Shown here: in pieces, positions 1 to 7,562 of the stretch
Numbering within the stretch: the first letter of the stretch is position 1
Layout of the letters: the number at the start of each line of letters is the position of its first letter
Assembly: GCA_027297845.1 (NCBI GenBank)
Contig: JAPUHG010000019.1
Location: 1 to 11,627 of the forward strand
Reading direction: 5' to 3'
Origin: Gammaproteobacteria bacterium
GTDB taxonomy: Bacteria; Pseudomonadota; Gammaproteobacteria; Steroidobacterales; MnTg04
Length of the DNA: 11,627 nt
Position numbers and translations under genes: made by a program
The notes under the pieces: model-generated
Told to the model about the DNA's origin: nothing
The model's database searches: none
What the model saw: only the letters and a program-made list of their open reading frames with translations

Positions 1-1621
1 GACGCAGCAGCTTGTTCATTATCCAGGCGAACCCCGAGAAAGCCTTGCGGATCATTCGTACCAGCCACCCGATAATACGGGTCAGCAAAGCCGGCGGCCG
101 GTCATCGGTTGAGTCGGCGAAGCGATCTTCCGCACCCAGTGCCGCCAGCATCGGAATCAGGGTCAGGGCAACAATCAAGGAAAACACAAGAGCGAAAGTC
201 ACCGTCAACGCCTGGTCCTTGAAAAGTTGGCCGGCAATACCGGTCACAAAGACCATCGGGAAGAAAACAGCGATCGTGGTCAGTGTAGAAGCGATCACCG
301 CAGTAGCGACTTCGCTGGCGCCTTCACGTGATGCCTCCAGCATGGAGAGTCCCGATTCCTTTTTTCTGACGATATTTTCCAGTACGACAATCGAGTTATC
401 GACCAGCATACCGATCGCCAGCGCAATGCCACCCAACGACATGATATTCAGCGATATGTTGCTGCTATACATCATCAGAAACGTGCCAATGACCGAAACC
501 GGAATCGCCGCGCCGATGATGAAAGTCGCGCGGGCATCGCGAAGGAAAAAATACAACACCAGGATAGCCAGCAGGCCACCCAGAAGTGCGGCCGAGCGAA
601 CCTGGGAAATCGCGTCAGCAATAAATTTGGACTGATCGTAAATCGTGATCAGTTTCATGTTGGCTGGGAGGTTTTTCTCCGTGTTCGCCAGTCGTTGCTT
701 TATTCGATTAGCCACCTGGACAGTATTTGCATCACCTTCCTTGTAAATGCTCAGTTCCACTGATTCCTGTCCATTGACCCTGGTTATCGCCTCTCGTTCC
801 TTGAATCCGCGGGTGATTTCTGCAACGTCGCGCATATAAATAACGCGGCCATCAACATTGGCGACGATAGAGTTGGCAATTTCGTCGACATTCTGAAATT
901 CGTTGATCGTACGAACGAGGAATCTCTGCGAGCCCTGTTCAAGCCTGCCACCGGACAGGTTGACGTTTTCCTGGCGAATTCTTTCGGTGACGGTTTCGAT
1001 GGAGATACCGAGCTGAGCGAGTCGAACCTGATCGACCAGGATCTGAATTTCGTCCTCGAGGCCCCCACTTGTTTTGACCGCCGCCGTGCCGTCGCTGGCC
1101 TCAAGGTCTGTTTTTAGCTGGTCTTCCGCGTATCGGCGCAGGGCCTTCAGGCGCCCTTCGTCATTTTCGAATTTAATCTTGGCATCCGGATCCTCGATCA
1201 GTGCGAGACGCATGACGGGCTCACTGGATGGATCGAACCGCAGCAGCATCGAACGACTGGCTTCAAGCGGTAACTGGAGGATGTCGAGTTTCTCTCTTAC
1301 GTCAACGCCGGCGATATCCATATCGGTACCCCAGGCAAACTCAAGCACGACGTCCGATTGGCCCGTGCGCGACACAGAGCGTACCTGGCGGACGTTCCTG
1401 ATCACGCCAACGGCTTCCTCTACCGGCTTGGTGACGAGGCTTTCGATCTCGATCGGGGCCGCGCCAGTCAACTCAGTACGCACCGTGATGGTTGGATACG
1501 ACAGGTCGGGCAGTAGATTGACCTTGAGCCTGGAAAGAGAAACCATTCCAAACATAATGACCGCCACAGTGAACATCATTATGGTCACTCGACGTTTGGT
1601 GGCAATTTCAATAAGTCGCAT
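1..1621 (-). CDS. RND efflux pump permease (AcrB/HAE type), N-terminal 540 residues, cut by window edge
   Basis: This is the inner-membrane proton-driven pump of a tripartite efflux system. Reading leftward from ATG at 1621-1619 gives 540 codons with no stop, about half of the usual 1,020-1,050 residues. Visible features are a first membrane helix at about residues 10-30, the porter-domain start LPDLSYPTITV, and membrane helices 2-6 between about 335 and 500. Helix 4 carries GMLVDNSIVV, with Asp408 and Asn409. AcrB has two adjacent Asp here (407/408); the second is Asn in this protein, a variant I recall as common in this subfamily. The start has a strong ribosome site (GGAAGGA, about 4-5 bases before ATG). 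It lies 51 bases after the second adaptor gene, so it is the last visible gene of that operon. Substrate cannot be told. The CusA/CzcA metal type is less likely, since the helix-4 motif is of the drug-pump kind. Confidence 0.95.
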   Translation of the reverse strand, partial: MRLIEIATKRRVTIMMFTVAVIMFGMVSLSRLKVNLLPDLSYPTITVRTELTGAAPIEIESLVTKPVEEAVGVIRNVRQVRSVSRTGQSDVVLEFAWGTDMDIAGVDVREKLDILQLPLEASRSMLLRFDPSSEPVMRLALIEDPDAKIKFENDEGRLKALRRYAEDQLKTDLEASDGTAAVKTSGGLEDEIQILVDQVRLAQLGISIETVTERIRQENVNLSGGRLEQGSQRFLVRTINEFQNVDEIANSIVANVDGRVIYMRDVAEITRGFKEREAITRVNGQESVELSIYKEGDANTVQVANRIKQRLANTEKNLPANMKLITIYDQSKFIADAISQVRSAALLGGLLAILVLYFFLRDARATFIIGAAIPVSVIGTFLMMYSSNISLNIMSLGGIALAIGMLVDNSIVVLENIVRKKESGLSMLEASREGASEVATAVIASTLTTIAVFFPMVFVTGIAGQLFKDQALTVTFALVFSLIVALTLIPMLAALGAEDRFADSTDDRPPALLTRIIGWLVRMIRKAFSGFAWIMNKLLR

Positions 1622-1672
1622 GAGTTCCTTCCGTTTTAGTGACGGCTTGCAATTGCGCTGAGTGGTTGTTTG

Positions 1673-2743
1673 TCAGCCGGTGGCAGGGCTGACTATCGAA
1701 ATCTTGGTGCCATCCTTCAAACCGGACTGGCCGACAACGACGATGTCTTCGTCGCCAGTCAAGCCCTCCAGAATTTCGATATTGTCATCGCTGGTATATC
1801 CCGTAGTGATTTGACGACGATGTGCGACTCCATCCTCAACAACATAAACAACCGTGTCCAGGTCGCCGATTATGATTGCGGAGCGGGGTACGAGCATCGC
1901 CTGTTCGCGTTTGTCATAAACGATGTTAAAGCGGCCAAACATGCCGGGTTTCAGTTTGCCGTCGCTGGCCGCGACTTCAACGGTCACTTTGAAGGTGCCG
2001 GTTTCGGGCGAGACCGTCGGGCTTATCCTGGCTACAACGCCGGAAAATGATTCGTCCGGCATGGCATCGACCGATATCATCGTGGGTTGCCCCGATTTTA
2101 GTTTGCGAAATTCGCGTTCGGGTACATGCAGATACCCCACCAGGGGATCCATATCGATAACGTGAAATACCGGCTCGTCGGCGCTGATCGTGTTGCCAAG
2201 TTTGACGTAGCGATCCGCGACAATGCCGTCTATGGGCGCCTTTATCTCTGTGTAACTGAGTTCCAGCCGGGTCATGTTATAAGCGGCCCGGAGCGAATCC
2301 ATTTCGTACCGGATATTTTCGAATGCGTCCGCGCTGATCAGACCGCGATCGCGCAGGTCTGTGTTTCTCTTGTGTTCTTGTTCGAGTTTTGAAAGGTTGG
2401 CTTGCGCCTGCCGGGTTTCCAGGCGCAGTCGATCACCATCGAGACGTGCCAGCACCTGACCGGCCGTAACGATATCGCCTTCCTCAACCAGCAATTCCAC
2501 GATTTCACCACCGACCTTGGCGACCACTTCCGCTTCGCCATCGGCCTCGAGGGCTGCTGTTGCCGAGTAGACGGCGAATATATCTCCGTGGGTCGCGTTA
2601 CCGATTTCCACCGGAATGGCGGCAGCCTCTTCATCTTCTTCGGCGGCTTTATCGTCATCGTCCCTGGCCTGCATTTCGCATGCACCAAGGACGATCAGTG
2701 GTAGTACGAAAAGCACGCGTCGATACAGTTGCCAAATATGCAT
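1673..2743 (-). CDS. periplasmic adaptor (membrane fusion protein) 2 of RND efflux operon, lipoprotein
   Basis: HlyD/AcrA-family adaptor of 356 residues that would link the RND pump to an outer-membrane channel. A lipoprotein signal peptide ends in lipobox LGAC with Cys22. A very acidic linker follows (residues 28-40, DDDDKAAEEDEEA). Lipoyl halves lie at about 70-103 (VVAKVGGEIVELLVEEGD) and 157-190 (SYTEIKAPIDGIVADRYVKLG), with a short alpha-hairpin between them. A beta-barrel (about 200-278) and membrane-proximal domain (about 284-350, VVVVGQSGLKDG-like end) complete the fold. The ATG at 2743 has GGGAG nine bases upstream. It is 37 bases downstream of adaptor 1 and 51 bases upstream of the pump. 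The two adaptors align almost without gaps; by hand I count 33 identities in the 51 residues around the first lipoyl half. The short hairpin is typical of RND adaptors rather than of type I secretion. Confidence 0.95.
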   Translation of the reverse strand: MHIWQLYRRVLFVLPLIVLGACEMQARDDDDKAAEEDEEAAAIPVEIGNATHGDIFAVYSATAALEADGEAEVVAKVGGEIVELLVEEGDIVTAGQVLARLDGDRLRLETRQAQANLSKLEQEHKRNTDLRDRGLISADAFENIRYEMDSLRAAYNMTRLELSYTEIKAPIDGIVADRYVKLGNTISADEPVFHVIDMDPLVGYLHVPEREFRKLKSGQPTMISVDAMPDESFSGVVARISPTVSPETGTFKVTVEVAASDGKLKPGMFGRFNIVYDKREQAMLVPRSAIIIGDLDTVVYVVEDGVAHRRQITTGYTSDDNIEILEGLTGDEDIVVVGQSGLKDGTKISIVSPATG

Positions 2744-2780
2744 CGAGCCGGACTCCCTTTTTTAATTCTAATGAAGCGCT

Positions 2781-3839
2781 TTAGCCAGCGTATTCTGTTA
2801 CCGGAGTTCCGTCGCGCAGACCACCCTGACCAATTACAACGACGGTGTCGGAATCATCGATCCCCTCAAGAATCTCGACCATGTCGTGGTCGGTGATGCC
2901 TGTTTCAATAATTCTACGCCTTGCTACCCCATCTTCGATAACAAAAAGGCTTTTTTCGATGTCCTCGTCAAGAATAGCATCGGCCGGGACCATGACCGCA
3001 TTGTTATGCACATCATAGACCACTGCGACCCGCGCAAACATACCCGGGCGAAGATCACCGCTTTGATCAAGAATTCTGAGCGTTACCCGGAAAGTACCGG
3101 TTTTCCGGTCGATGCTCGGGCTGATGCGCTCAACAATGGCATCGAACATTTCTCCAGGCAGGGCATCCGCCTTGATATCGGCGGTCTGACCCACCCCAAA
3201 TCTGCTCATGTTCTGCTGGGGTACGTGCAGTTCCAGTATTAACTGGCTTGTGTCGGTAACGATAAACAGCTGCTGATTCACCTGCAGGTGATTGCCCGTC
3301 TTGACCAGGCGCTCCGCGACTACGCCGTCGATAGGCGCTTTGACCTCGGTGTAGCTATAATTCAGACGTGCGATTTCATACGCGGCTTTCAATGCGGCGG
3401 CTTCGTATTTAAGGTTTTCGAAGGTCCCCGGGGCAACCAGATCAAGCTCCAGCAGGTTCTGGTTGCGGTCATATTCTTTCTTGGCACGTCTGTACTCGGC
3501 GCCAGCCCTTTCCATTGCCAGCTTCAGACGCTCTCCATCCAGACGCGCGACGACCTGACCGGCCTTAACCATATCGCCTTCTTCGATCAGGATTTCGACC
3601 AGGTCTCCCTCGACCTTGGCAACGACAGGCGCTTCAAAATCAGCTTCCAGTACGCTGGTTCCGGTGTGACGGGCAAAAATATCGCCCCTGTTAGCGCGTT
3701 TTACGCCGACCGGGATTGATGCCTGGACGGTCGATTCCGCCGTCGCATCCGCGCTACTGGCCGCACTGGTGCCGCATCCGCTAAGGGCTGCGCTACCCGT
3801 TAGTACTACAAAAATCGAGATATGTTTCCAAAGATTCAT
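2781..3839 (-). CDS. periplasmic adaptor (membrane fusion protein) 1 of RND efflux operon, lipoprotein
   Basis: First gene of the efflux operon, 352 residues from ATG at 3839-3837. I chose this start over an in-frame GTG at 3881 because it places a clean lipoprotein signal at the N-terminus (MNLWKHISIFVV..., lipobox LSGC, Cys22) and has AGG six bases upstream. The GTG would add 14 residues in front of the signal and lies close to the predicted transcription start. Domain order is lipoyl half (about 70-103), alpha-hairpin (103-155), second lipoyl half (155-190, SYTEVKAPIDGVVAERLVKTG), beta-barrel (195-275, KTGTFRVTLRI and LRPGMFARV) and membrane-proximal domain (285-345). Its linker is Ala/Ser-rich, unlike the acidic linker of its paralogue. 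A sigma-70-like promoter with overlapping inverted repeats lies just upstream, suggesting control by a TetR-like repressor encoded elsewhere (inference). Confidence 0.94.
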   Translation of the reverse strand: MNLWKHISIFVVLTGSAALSGCGTSAASSADATAESTVQASIPVGVKRANRGDIFARHTGTSVLEADFEAPVVAKVEGDLVEILIEEGDMVKAGQVVARLDGERLKLAMERAGAEYRRAKKEYDRNQNLLELDLVAPGTFENLKYEAAALKAAYEIARLNYSYTEVKAPIDGVVAERLVKTGNHLQVNQQLFIVTDTSQLILELHVPQQNMSRFGVGQTADIKADALPGEMFDAIVERISPSIDRKTGTFRVTLRILDQSGDLRPGMFARVAVVYDVHNNAVMVPADAILDEDIEKSLFVIEDGVARRRIIETGITDHDMVEILEGIDDSDTVVVIGQGGLRDGTPVTEYAG

Positions 3840-3874
3840 GGTAAGCCTGCCGTTTGAAAGTGGTGAGTGACAAT

Positions 3875-3912
3875 AGTTCACTCAATTAGTGTTGTAGTGA
3901 AGTATAACACTA
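3875..3912. promoter_or_regulatory. candidate repressor operator: two overlapping inverted repeats
   Basis: A perfect 7-base inverted repeat, TAGTGTT (3887-3893) and AACACTA (3906-3912), covers the -10 box and predicted start of the efflux promoter. A second, imperfect repeat overlaps it: AGTTCACT (3875-3882) with AGTGAAGT (3896-3903), 7 of 8 positions pairing. A palindrome of this size over the -10 region is typical of TetR/AcrR-type repressors of RND operons. No regulator gene lies in the window, so the binding family is inferred. Confidence 0.5.
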
Positions 3913-3928
3913 GAGATGTAAATCGCAA
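3901..3928 (-). promoter_or_regulatory. candidate sigma-70 promoter of the efflux operon
   Basis: On the minus strand, TTGCGA (3928-3923) and TATACT (3906-3901) are separated by 16 bases, matching the -35 and -10 consensus at 4 and 5 of 6 positions. Transcription would begin near 3894 and leave a leader of about 55 bases before the ATG at 3839. This is the only good candidate between the protease gene and the first adaptor. Confidence 0.55.
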
Positions 3929-4013
3929 CAGCAGCAGGCGCTGATTTGCCGGTTATTACACCAGAAAATTGTAACTAACTGTTTTTATTGAGAAAAAAAT
4001 GCAGGAGTTTTGA

Positions 4014-4040
4014 GGCCTTGCCTGTGACAAGGTCAAGGCC
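4014..4040 (-). terminator. hairpin after the protease stop, possible weak terminator
   Basis: GGCCTTG (4014-4020) pairs with CAAGGCC (4034-4040), and an inner CCT/AGG extends the stem past one bulged base. It begins nine bases after the stop codon of the S41 protease gene. On the minus strand a run of seven T appears only about 14 bases beyond the stem, so an intrinsic terminator is plausible but not a textbook one. It would separate protease transcription from the efflux operon. Confidence 0.45.
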
Positions 4041-4049
4041 CAATACGGA

Positions 4050-6170
4050 TCAGTTCAAAGATTGCTCGGATCCGCGCAAGCTGGCCGTGGTGTGACCATC
4101 CAGTTTTGCCATATCTGCAACAATTTGCGCAGCTTCCTGGAGTATATAGTCCTGACTTTCATGGTCTTCCAGGGCTTCGATCGATTCCAGGGCCTCTAAT
4201 CCGTGCTCGGAGCGGCGTGTGTTTTCCCTTGCCAGGCGTTCTTCGCGTATTTTTTCCTGCTGCCGGCGCCGTACTTCGAGATTTAACGACACGGTGTCCT
4301 GGTTACGAATAGTCGCAAAAGCGGCATATTCGTCGATCAGGAAGTTTAAATCCGGATCAATTTCTGCCCGCCGCGCGTGACTTAGCGTAATCAACTCAAT
4401 GGCTTCGCCAAGCTTGATATCCACGGTGTAGCCAGTCGAATCAATCTTGTCCCAGGGCAGGGCGCTGTCCCGGGTGCTTTCGCCAACCACTGTTGCGTCG
4501 ACCAGGGACGGCATTTCTATATCCGGTTGCACACCGCGGTGTTGAGTACTTTCCCCGCTGACCCGGTAAAACTTGCCGATGGTCAGTGTCAACTGCCCGC
4601 AACCCGGGTCGGAGGTGCGCGGAGCATATCTGTCAAGCGAGTAGAGATTCTGGACTGAACCCTTGCCAAAAGTCCGCTGTCCGAGGATCACTCCTCGCTC
4701 ATAATCCTGAATAGCGGCGGCGAATATCTCGGACGCCGATGCGCTGAATCGATTGACCAGAACCGCCAGAGGTCCGTTGAATACTTCCTTGGGGTTTGGG
4801 TCGTCGAGGATCTCAATTCGCCCGTTGGTTTGCCTGACCTGCACAACCGGCCCGTCTTCGATGAACAACCCGCTCAGTTCCTGTGCCTCGGTAAGGTGAC
4901 CACCACCGTTGCTCCGCAGGTCCATAAGGAGACCGTCGATGCCTTCTTTTTCCAGTTCCTGCAACAGGCGGCGAACATCTCTGGTCGTACTCGTGTAGTT
5001 TTCGTTACCCGACATCCTGGCTTCAAAATCCTGATAAAAACTCGGTACGGTAATTACGCCTATCCGCAGATCGTCACCGCTCCCACGCGGTACAGTAATT
5101 ATTTCCTTTTGTGCGGCCTGGGCTTCGAGCTTTATCTTGTCTCTGACCAGGCGCAGTACTTTTTCCTCGGAACCAGGCAAAGCGCCAGCCGCCAGGATCT
5201 GCAAACGGACGACGGTTCCGCCTGGGCCCCTGATTAGCTCGACGACATCATCCAGACGCCAGCCGACCACATCGACCAGTTCGCCGTCATCGTCCTGTCC
5301 AACAGCAGTGATTCGGTCATTGGGTGACAGGCTGCCATCGATCGCAGCGGGGCCCCCGGGAAGTATGTTCAAAACCATCACGAAGTCATCGTCGATCTGC
5401 AGTGATGCCCCTATGCCTTCATAGGAAAGGCTCATCTGAATCCGGTATTCCTCAGAGGTACGCGGGAGCAGATAACTGGAGTGGGGGTCGAGTGTCTGGG
5501 TGTAGGCGTTCATGAAAGATTCAAAAACGTCGTCACTTTCGAGTTGGGCCATATTTTTCCGCGCCCTGGCATATCTTTTTTCTAGAATTTCACGGCTTTC
5601 CGCCCAATCTTTGCCGGTTAGAAACAGACGCAAGGCGTCGTTCTTTACCCGTTTCCGCCACAGATCGTTCATTTCTTCCGTTGTTTCAATCCAGGCGCTT
5701 GCCGAGCGATCAAACTGATATTGCTCGTCAATCGAGAAATCAGGCTGTGTGTTGATTAATTCCTGGCTATAGACCAGCCGGTTCTCATTGCGTCGTCTGA
5801 AAACCGAGAAAATCTCAAAAACCGGGTCCAGGTTACCGCTGCTGACAGCGTCGTCCAGCAGCGTTCTATACTGTTCAAATTCCTGTATATCGCTGGCGTA
5901 GAAAAACATCCTGTTGCCATCCAGAGTCTCCAGGAAACGATCAAAAACCTTGGATGACAGTGCATCGTTCACCCGTGGCTCGCTGTAATGATTGCGTTCC
6001 ACAAATTTGGTAACCAGGCGGCTGACTGCACTGTGGCGGTCACTGTAGCTAAGCTCCGCCGTGGATTGTCCCTCTATACCCGGGACTCCACGTGCATCAT
6101 TACCAACGAGTGCGACCAGTATCAGCGATGAAAACGCCAGGGTAAGTGCAAATTTCTTAAAAACGGCCAT
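4050..6170 (-). CDS. prc: tail-specific protease (Prc/Tsp), peptidase family S41
   Basis: A periplasmic serine protease that degrades proteins with exposed nonpolar C-termini; in E. coli it processes FtsI and trims murein hydrolases with the help of NlpI. The product has 706 residues against 682 in E. coli. An N-terminal signal/anchor helix (about residues 5-23) is followed by the Tsp N-terminal domain (about 40-235, with ETLDGNRMFFYASDI), a PDZ domain (about 247-327, SYEGIGASL...GGPAAIDG), the S41 core (about 365-545) and a C-terminal charged domain (about 560-690, DUF3340-like). Catalytic residues read as Ser478 in RFSASASEIF, Lys503 in TFGKG and Gln507, with Asp489. The Ser-to-Lys distance of 25 equals that of E. 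coli Prc and CtpB. The ATG at 6170 has GGAAGGA about 11 bases upstream. It is transcribed away from the small membrane gene at 6297. Confidence 0.97.
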   Translation of the reverse strand: MAVFKKFALTLAFSSLILVALVGNDARGVPGIEGQSTAELSYSDRHSAVSRLVTKFVERNHYSEPRVNDALSSKVFDRFLETLDGNRMFFYASDIQEFEQYRTLLDDAVSSGNLDPVFEIFSVFRRRNENRLVYSQELINTQPDFSIDEQYQFDRSASAWIETTEEMNDLWRKRVKNDALRLFLTGKDWAESREILEKRYARARKNMAQLESDDVFESFMNAYTQTLDPHSSYLLPRTSEEYRIQMSLSYEGIGASLQIDDDFVMVLNILPGGPAAIDGSLSPNDRITAVGQDDDGELVDVVGWRLDDVVELIRGPGGTVVRLQILAAGALPGSEEKVLRLVRDKIKLEAQAAQKEIITVPRGSGDDLRIGVITVPSFYQDFEARMSGNENYTSTTRDVRRLLQELEKEGIDGLLMDLRSNGGGHLTEAQELSGLFIEDGPVVQVRQTNGRIEILDDPNPKEVFNGPLAVLVNRFSASASEIFAAAIQDYERGVILGQRTFGKGSVQNLYSLDRYAPRTSDPGCGQLTLTIGKFYRVSGESTQHRGVQPDIEMPSLVDATVVGESTRDSALPWDKIDSTGYTVDIKLGEAIELITLSHARRAEIDPDLNFLIDEYAAFATIRNQDTVSLNLEVRRRQQEKIREERLARENTRRSEHGLEALESIEALEDHESQDYILQEAAQIVADMAKLDGHTTASLRGSEQSLN

Positions 6171-6210
6171 ACCTGTTTGATCCTTCCATTAAAACGTCAA
6201 AGAGTCGCAA

Positions 6211-6239
6211 TTTACGGTGGCAGTCGCCTAAACTATGGT
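6211..6239 (+). promoter_or_regulatory. candidate promoter for the small membrane protein gene
   Basis: TTTACG (6211-6216) and TATGGT (6234-6239) are separated by exactly 17 bases, each matching four of six sigma-70 consensus positions. Transcription would start near 6246, about 50 bases before the ATG at 6297. It lies in the 126-base gap between this gene and the divergent protease. I found no equally good match for the protease direction. Confidence 0.4.
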
Positions 6240-6296
6240 CTGCGCCGTCTGCAATCAAGCATCTGGTTATCGTTTTCGACAACTCCGGGGGGCAAA

Positions 6297-6587
6297 ATGC
6301 TGCCATTAACCATAATCAGCGGTATTTTGCTTGGTTCAAGCGTCGCCATAACCGCCAGTTTGAGTGTGGTCGCCTTCCTCTTTTTCCTCATGGCAGACGA
6401 ACATCCTCGGCTGCAGTCTGAATTTGTGCCCCTGCTCAAAAGCGCCGGCTTGTTCCTGCTTTTGACAATCTGTTGCGCGCTCGGTTTCCTTGGATTGGTC
6501 AAAAAAACCACTTGGCGGTGGTGGGGCCAGGCGGCAATGTGGGTCATGCTGATCGCTATTGGTCTGTATTACTCGCCCGATCAATAA
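6297..6587 (+). CDS. small integral membrane protein of unknown function, three predicted helices
   Basis: A 96-residue hydrophobic protein that I do not recognise. Three membrane segments are evident, at about residues 5-32, 45-67 and 73-92. A short acidic loop (ADEHPRLQSE) lies between the first two, and a basic aromatic stretch (KKTTWRWW) sits before the third. The reading frame is open from 6177, which would give 136 residues, but the extra 40 residues are basic and uncharacteristic. The ATG at 6297 is preceded by a G-rich ribosome site (GGGGGG, about 4 bases away) and puts a membrane helix at the N-terminus, so I chose it. It is divergent from prc and converges on the DUF1232 gene 91 bases downstream, with no clear terminator between them. 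Its role is unknown; the pairing with prc may be incidental. Confidence 0.7.
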   Translation: MLPLTIISGILLGSSVAITASLSVVAFLFFLMADEHPRLQSEFVPLLKSAGLFLLLTICCALGFLGLVKKTTWRWWGQAAMWVMLIAIGLYYSPDQ

Positions 6588-6678
6588 CCAAATGATTTCA
6601 CAGCTTATCGCTTCTTGCGGCGTTTGCTCACTCCATCTGACGACTGGCACGATACCAGGGTCGGTCAAAAAACTGCGG

Positions 6679-7254
6679 TTAGAGCAGAGAGAATGGCGAA
6701 CGACTGCCTTTACGCCGACCTGATCGATCCCGCCGCCGGCGTCGGCGCATACGTTGCTGGAGAGCTACTCTTCTTTGTTTGATCCATTCTTCACGGGATA
6801 CATGATCCGCCTTGCCCATCTTTCTTCGACGAGCTTCTTCAGTGTTGCGAAACGTGCAGAAATCCTGGTAAGCCTCGATCTCGTGACGGAGTTCGCGCAC
6901 GACGAGTTCGACCATAATTGCGTCATCCAGGAACCCGAGTCCCGGAATATGATCTGGAATCAGGTCCTCGGGCTCACTGAAATAGGCTAGTGCGTTCAGA
7001 ATCCTGTTAATTTCCTTGGGCGGCAGGTTCCATTCTTTGTCCTGGATCATCTGCAACATGATTTCCAGTTTCATCAGTCGCTCGCTGATGAAATCCGGCG
7101 CCTTTACTAAGCGGACCTCATCCAGCAACGCGTTGGCGGACGCGATGATTTCCTCTGTACTGAGGTTTTTTGCCGCGGAACGGGCCTCACGCATGATGGT
7201 TTGGAAATGCTCCAGATCAGAAGGACCCAGCTCAAAAGTGATTCTTAGCGACAT
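6679..7254 (-). CDS. DUF1232 (YkvA-like) protein with arginine-rich tail
   Basis: A 191-residue protein. Residues about 86-121 carry the DUF1232 signature: LNALAYFSEPEDLIPDHIPG followed by LGFLDDAIMVELVV. The family is widespread and usually forms a small membrane-associated or hydrophobic helical unit; its biochemical role is not established. The N-terminal 80 residues are helical and charged (DLEHFQTIMREARSAAKN, then LMKLEIMLQMIQDKEWNLP) and look soluble. There is no signal peptide. The C-terminal 30 residues are strongly basic, with a run RMRRRRRRDRSGRRKGSR, which suggests contact with nucleic acid or anionic lipid (inference). The ATG at 7254 has GGGGAGAG about 6 bases upstream, a strong site. 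The gene stands alone on this strand, with the upstream neighbour on the plus strand starting some 300 bases away. Confidence 0.85.
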   Translation of the reverse strand: MSLRITFELGPSDLEHFQTIMREARSAAKNLSTEEIIASANALLDEVRLVKAPDFISERLMKLEIMLQMIQDKEWNLPPKEINRILNALAYFSEPEDLIPDHIPGLGFLDDAIMVELVVRELRHEIEAYQDFCTFRNTEEARRRKMGKADHVSREEWIKQRRVALQQRMRRRRRRDRSGRRKGSRSPFSLL

Positions 7255-7562
7255 TTAAGTCTCTCCCCAAGGCGTGTGTTTACAGGCTTGTTGTTATTGG
7301 CAGAAGCGTACTTGGCTAGGCGCGGGTGGTCAATCACTCGGCAACTGCTCGCGCTTCCCAAAAGCAGCCGGTTTTCATATCAAGCCGAATGGAAAAACAT
7401 CGTTCAGGAGCTTGGAACTAGCCTGGCCAAAAATTGCCAAAACAGCTACCGGCGCGCTATTTAGACTTGTAGTTTTCGGGTGATTGGTTCCAAATAGGAT
7501 GTCTGATCTGCGGGGACCGGGCTTTGGCAAAATGTGAGAATGAAACCTTGGAGGGGCAACAG
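7255..7562. other. 308-base divergent intergenic region, no supported gene
   Basis: This gap separates the DUF1232 gene (minus) from the TolB-like gene (plus) and must hold promoters for both. A -10-like TAGGAT occurs near 7495 on the plus strand, but without a convincing -35 box at the right distance. One open frame of 62 codons (7276-7464, GTG start) has no good ribosome site and no recognisable motif, so I do not call it a gene. I see no terminator hairpin or repeat array here. Confidence 0.5.
7550..7556 (+). promoter_or_regulatory. ribosome binding site that decides a TTG start
   Basis: GGAGGGG lies six bases before an in-frame TTG at 7563. Earlier in-frame TTG codons at 7524 and 7548 lack such a site, so this element fixes the likely start of the following gene. 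Confidence 0.6.

Noticed and set aside
12..635. 207-codon plus-strand frame across the pump gene
   Set aside because: It lies antisense to the RND pump, whose frame has strong family motifs; its translation is Ser/Arg-rich with no motif.
7276..7464. 62-codon plus-strand frame in the gap before the TolB-like gene
   Set aside because: GTG start without a convincing ribosome site, no motif, and an equally long frame overlaps it in another phase.
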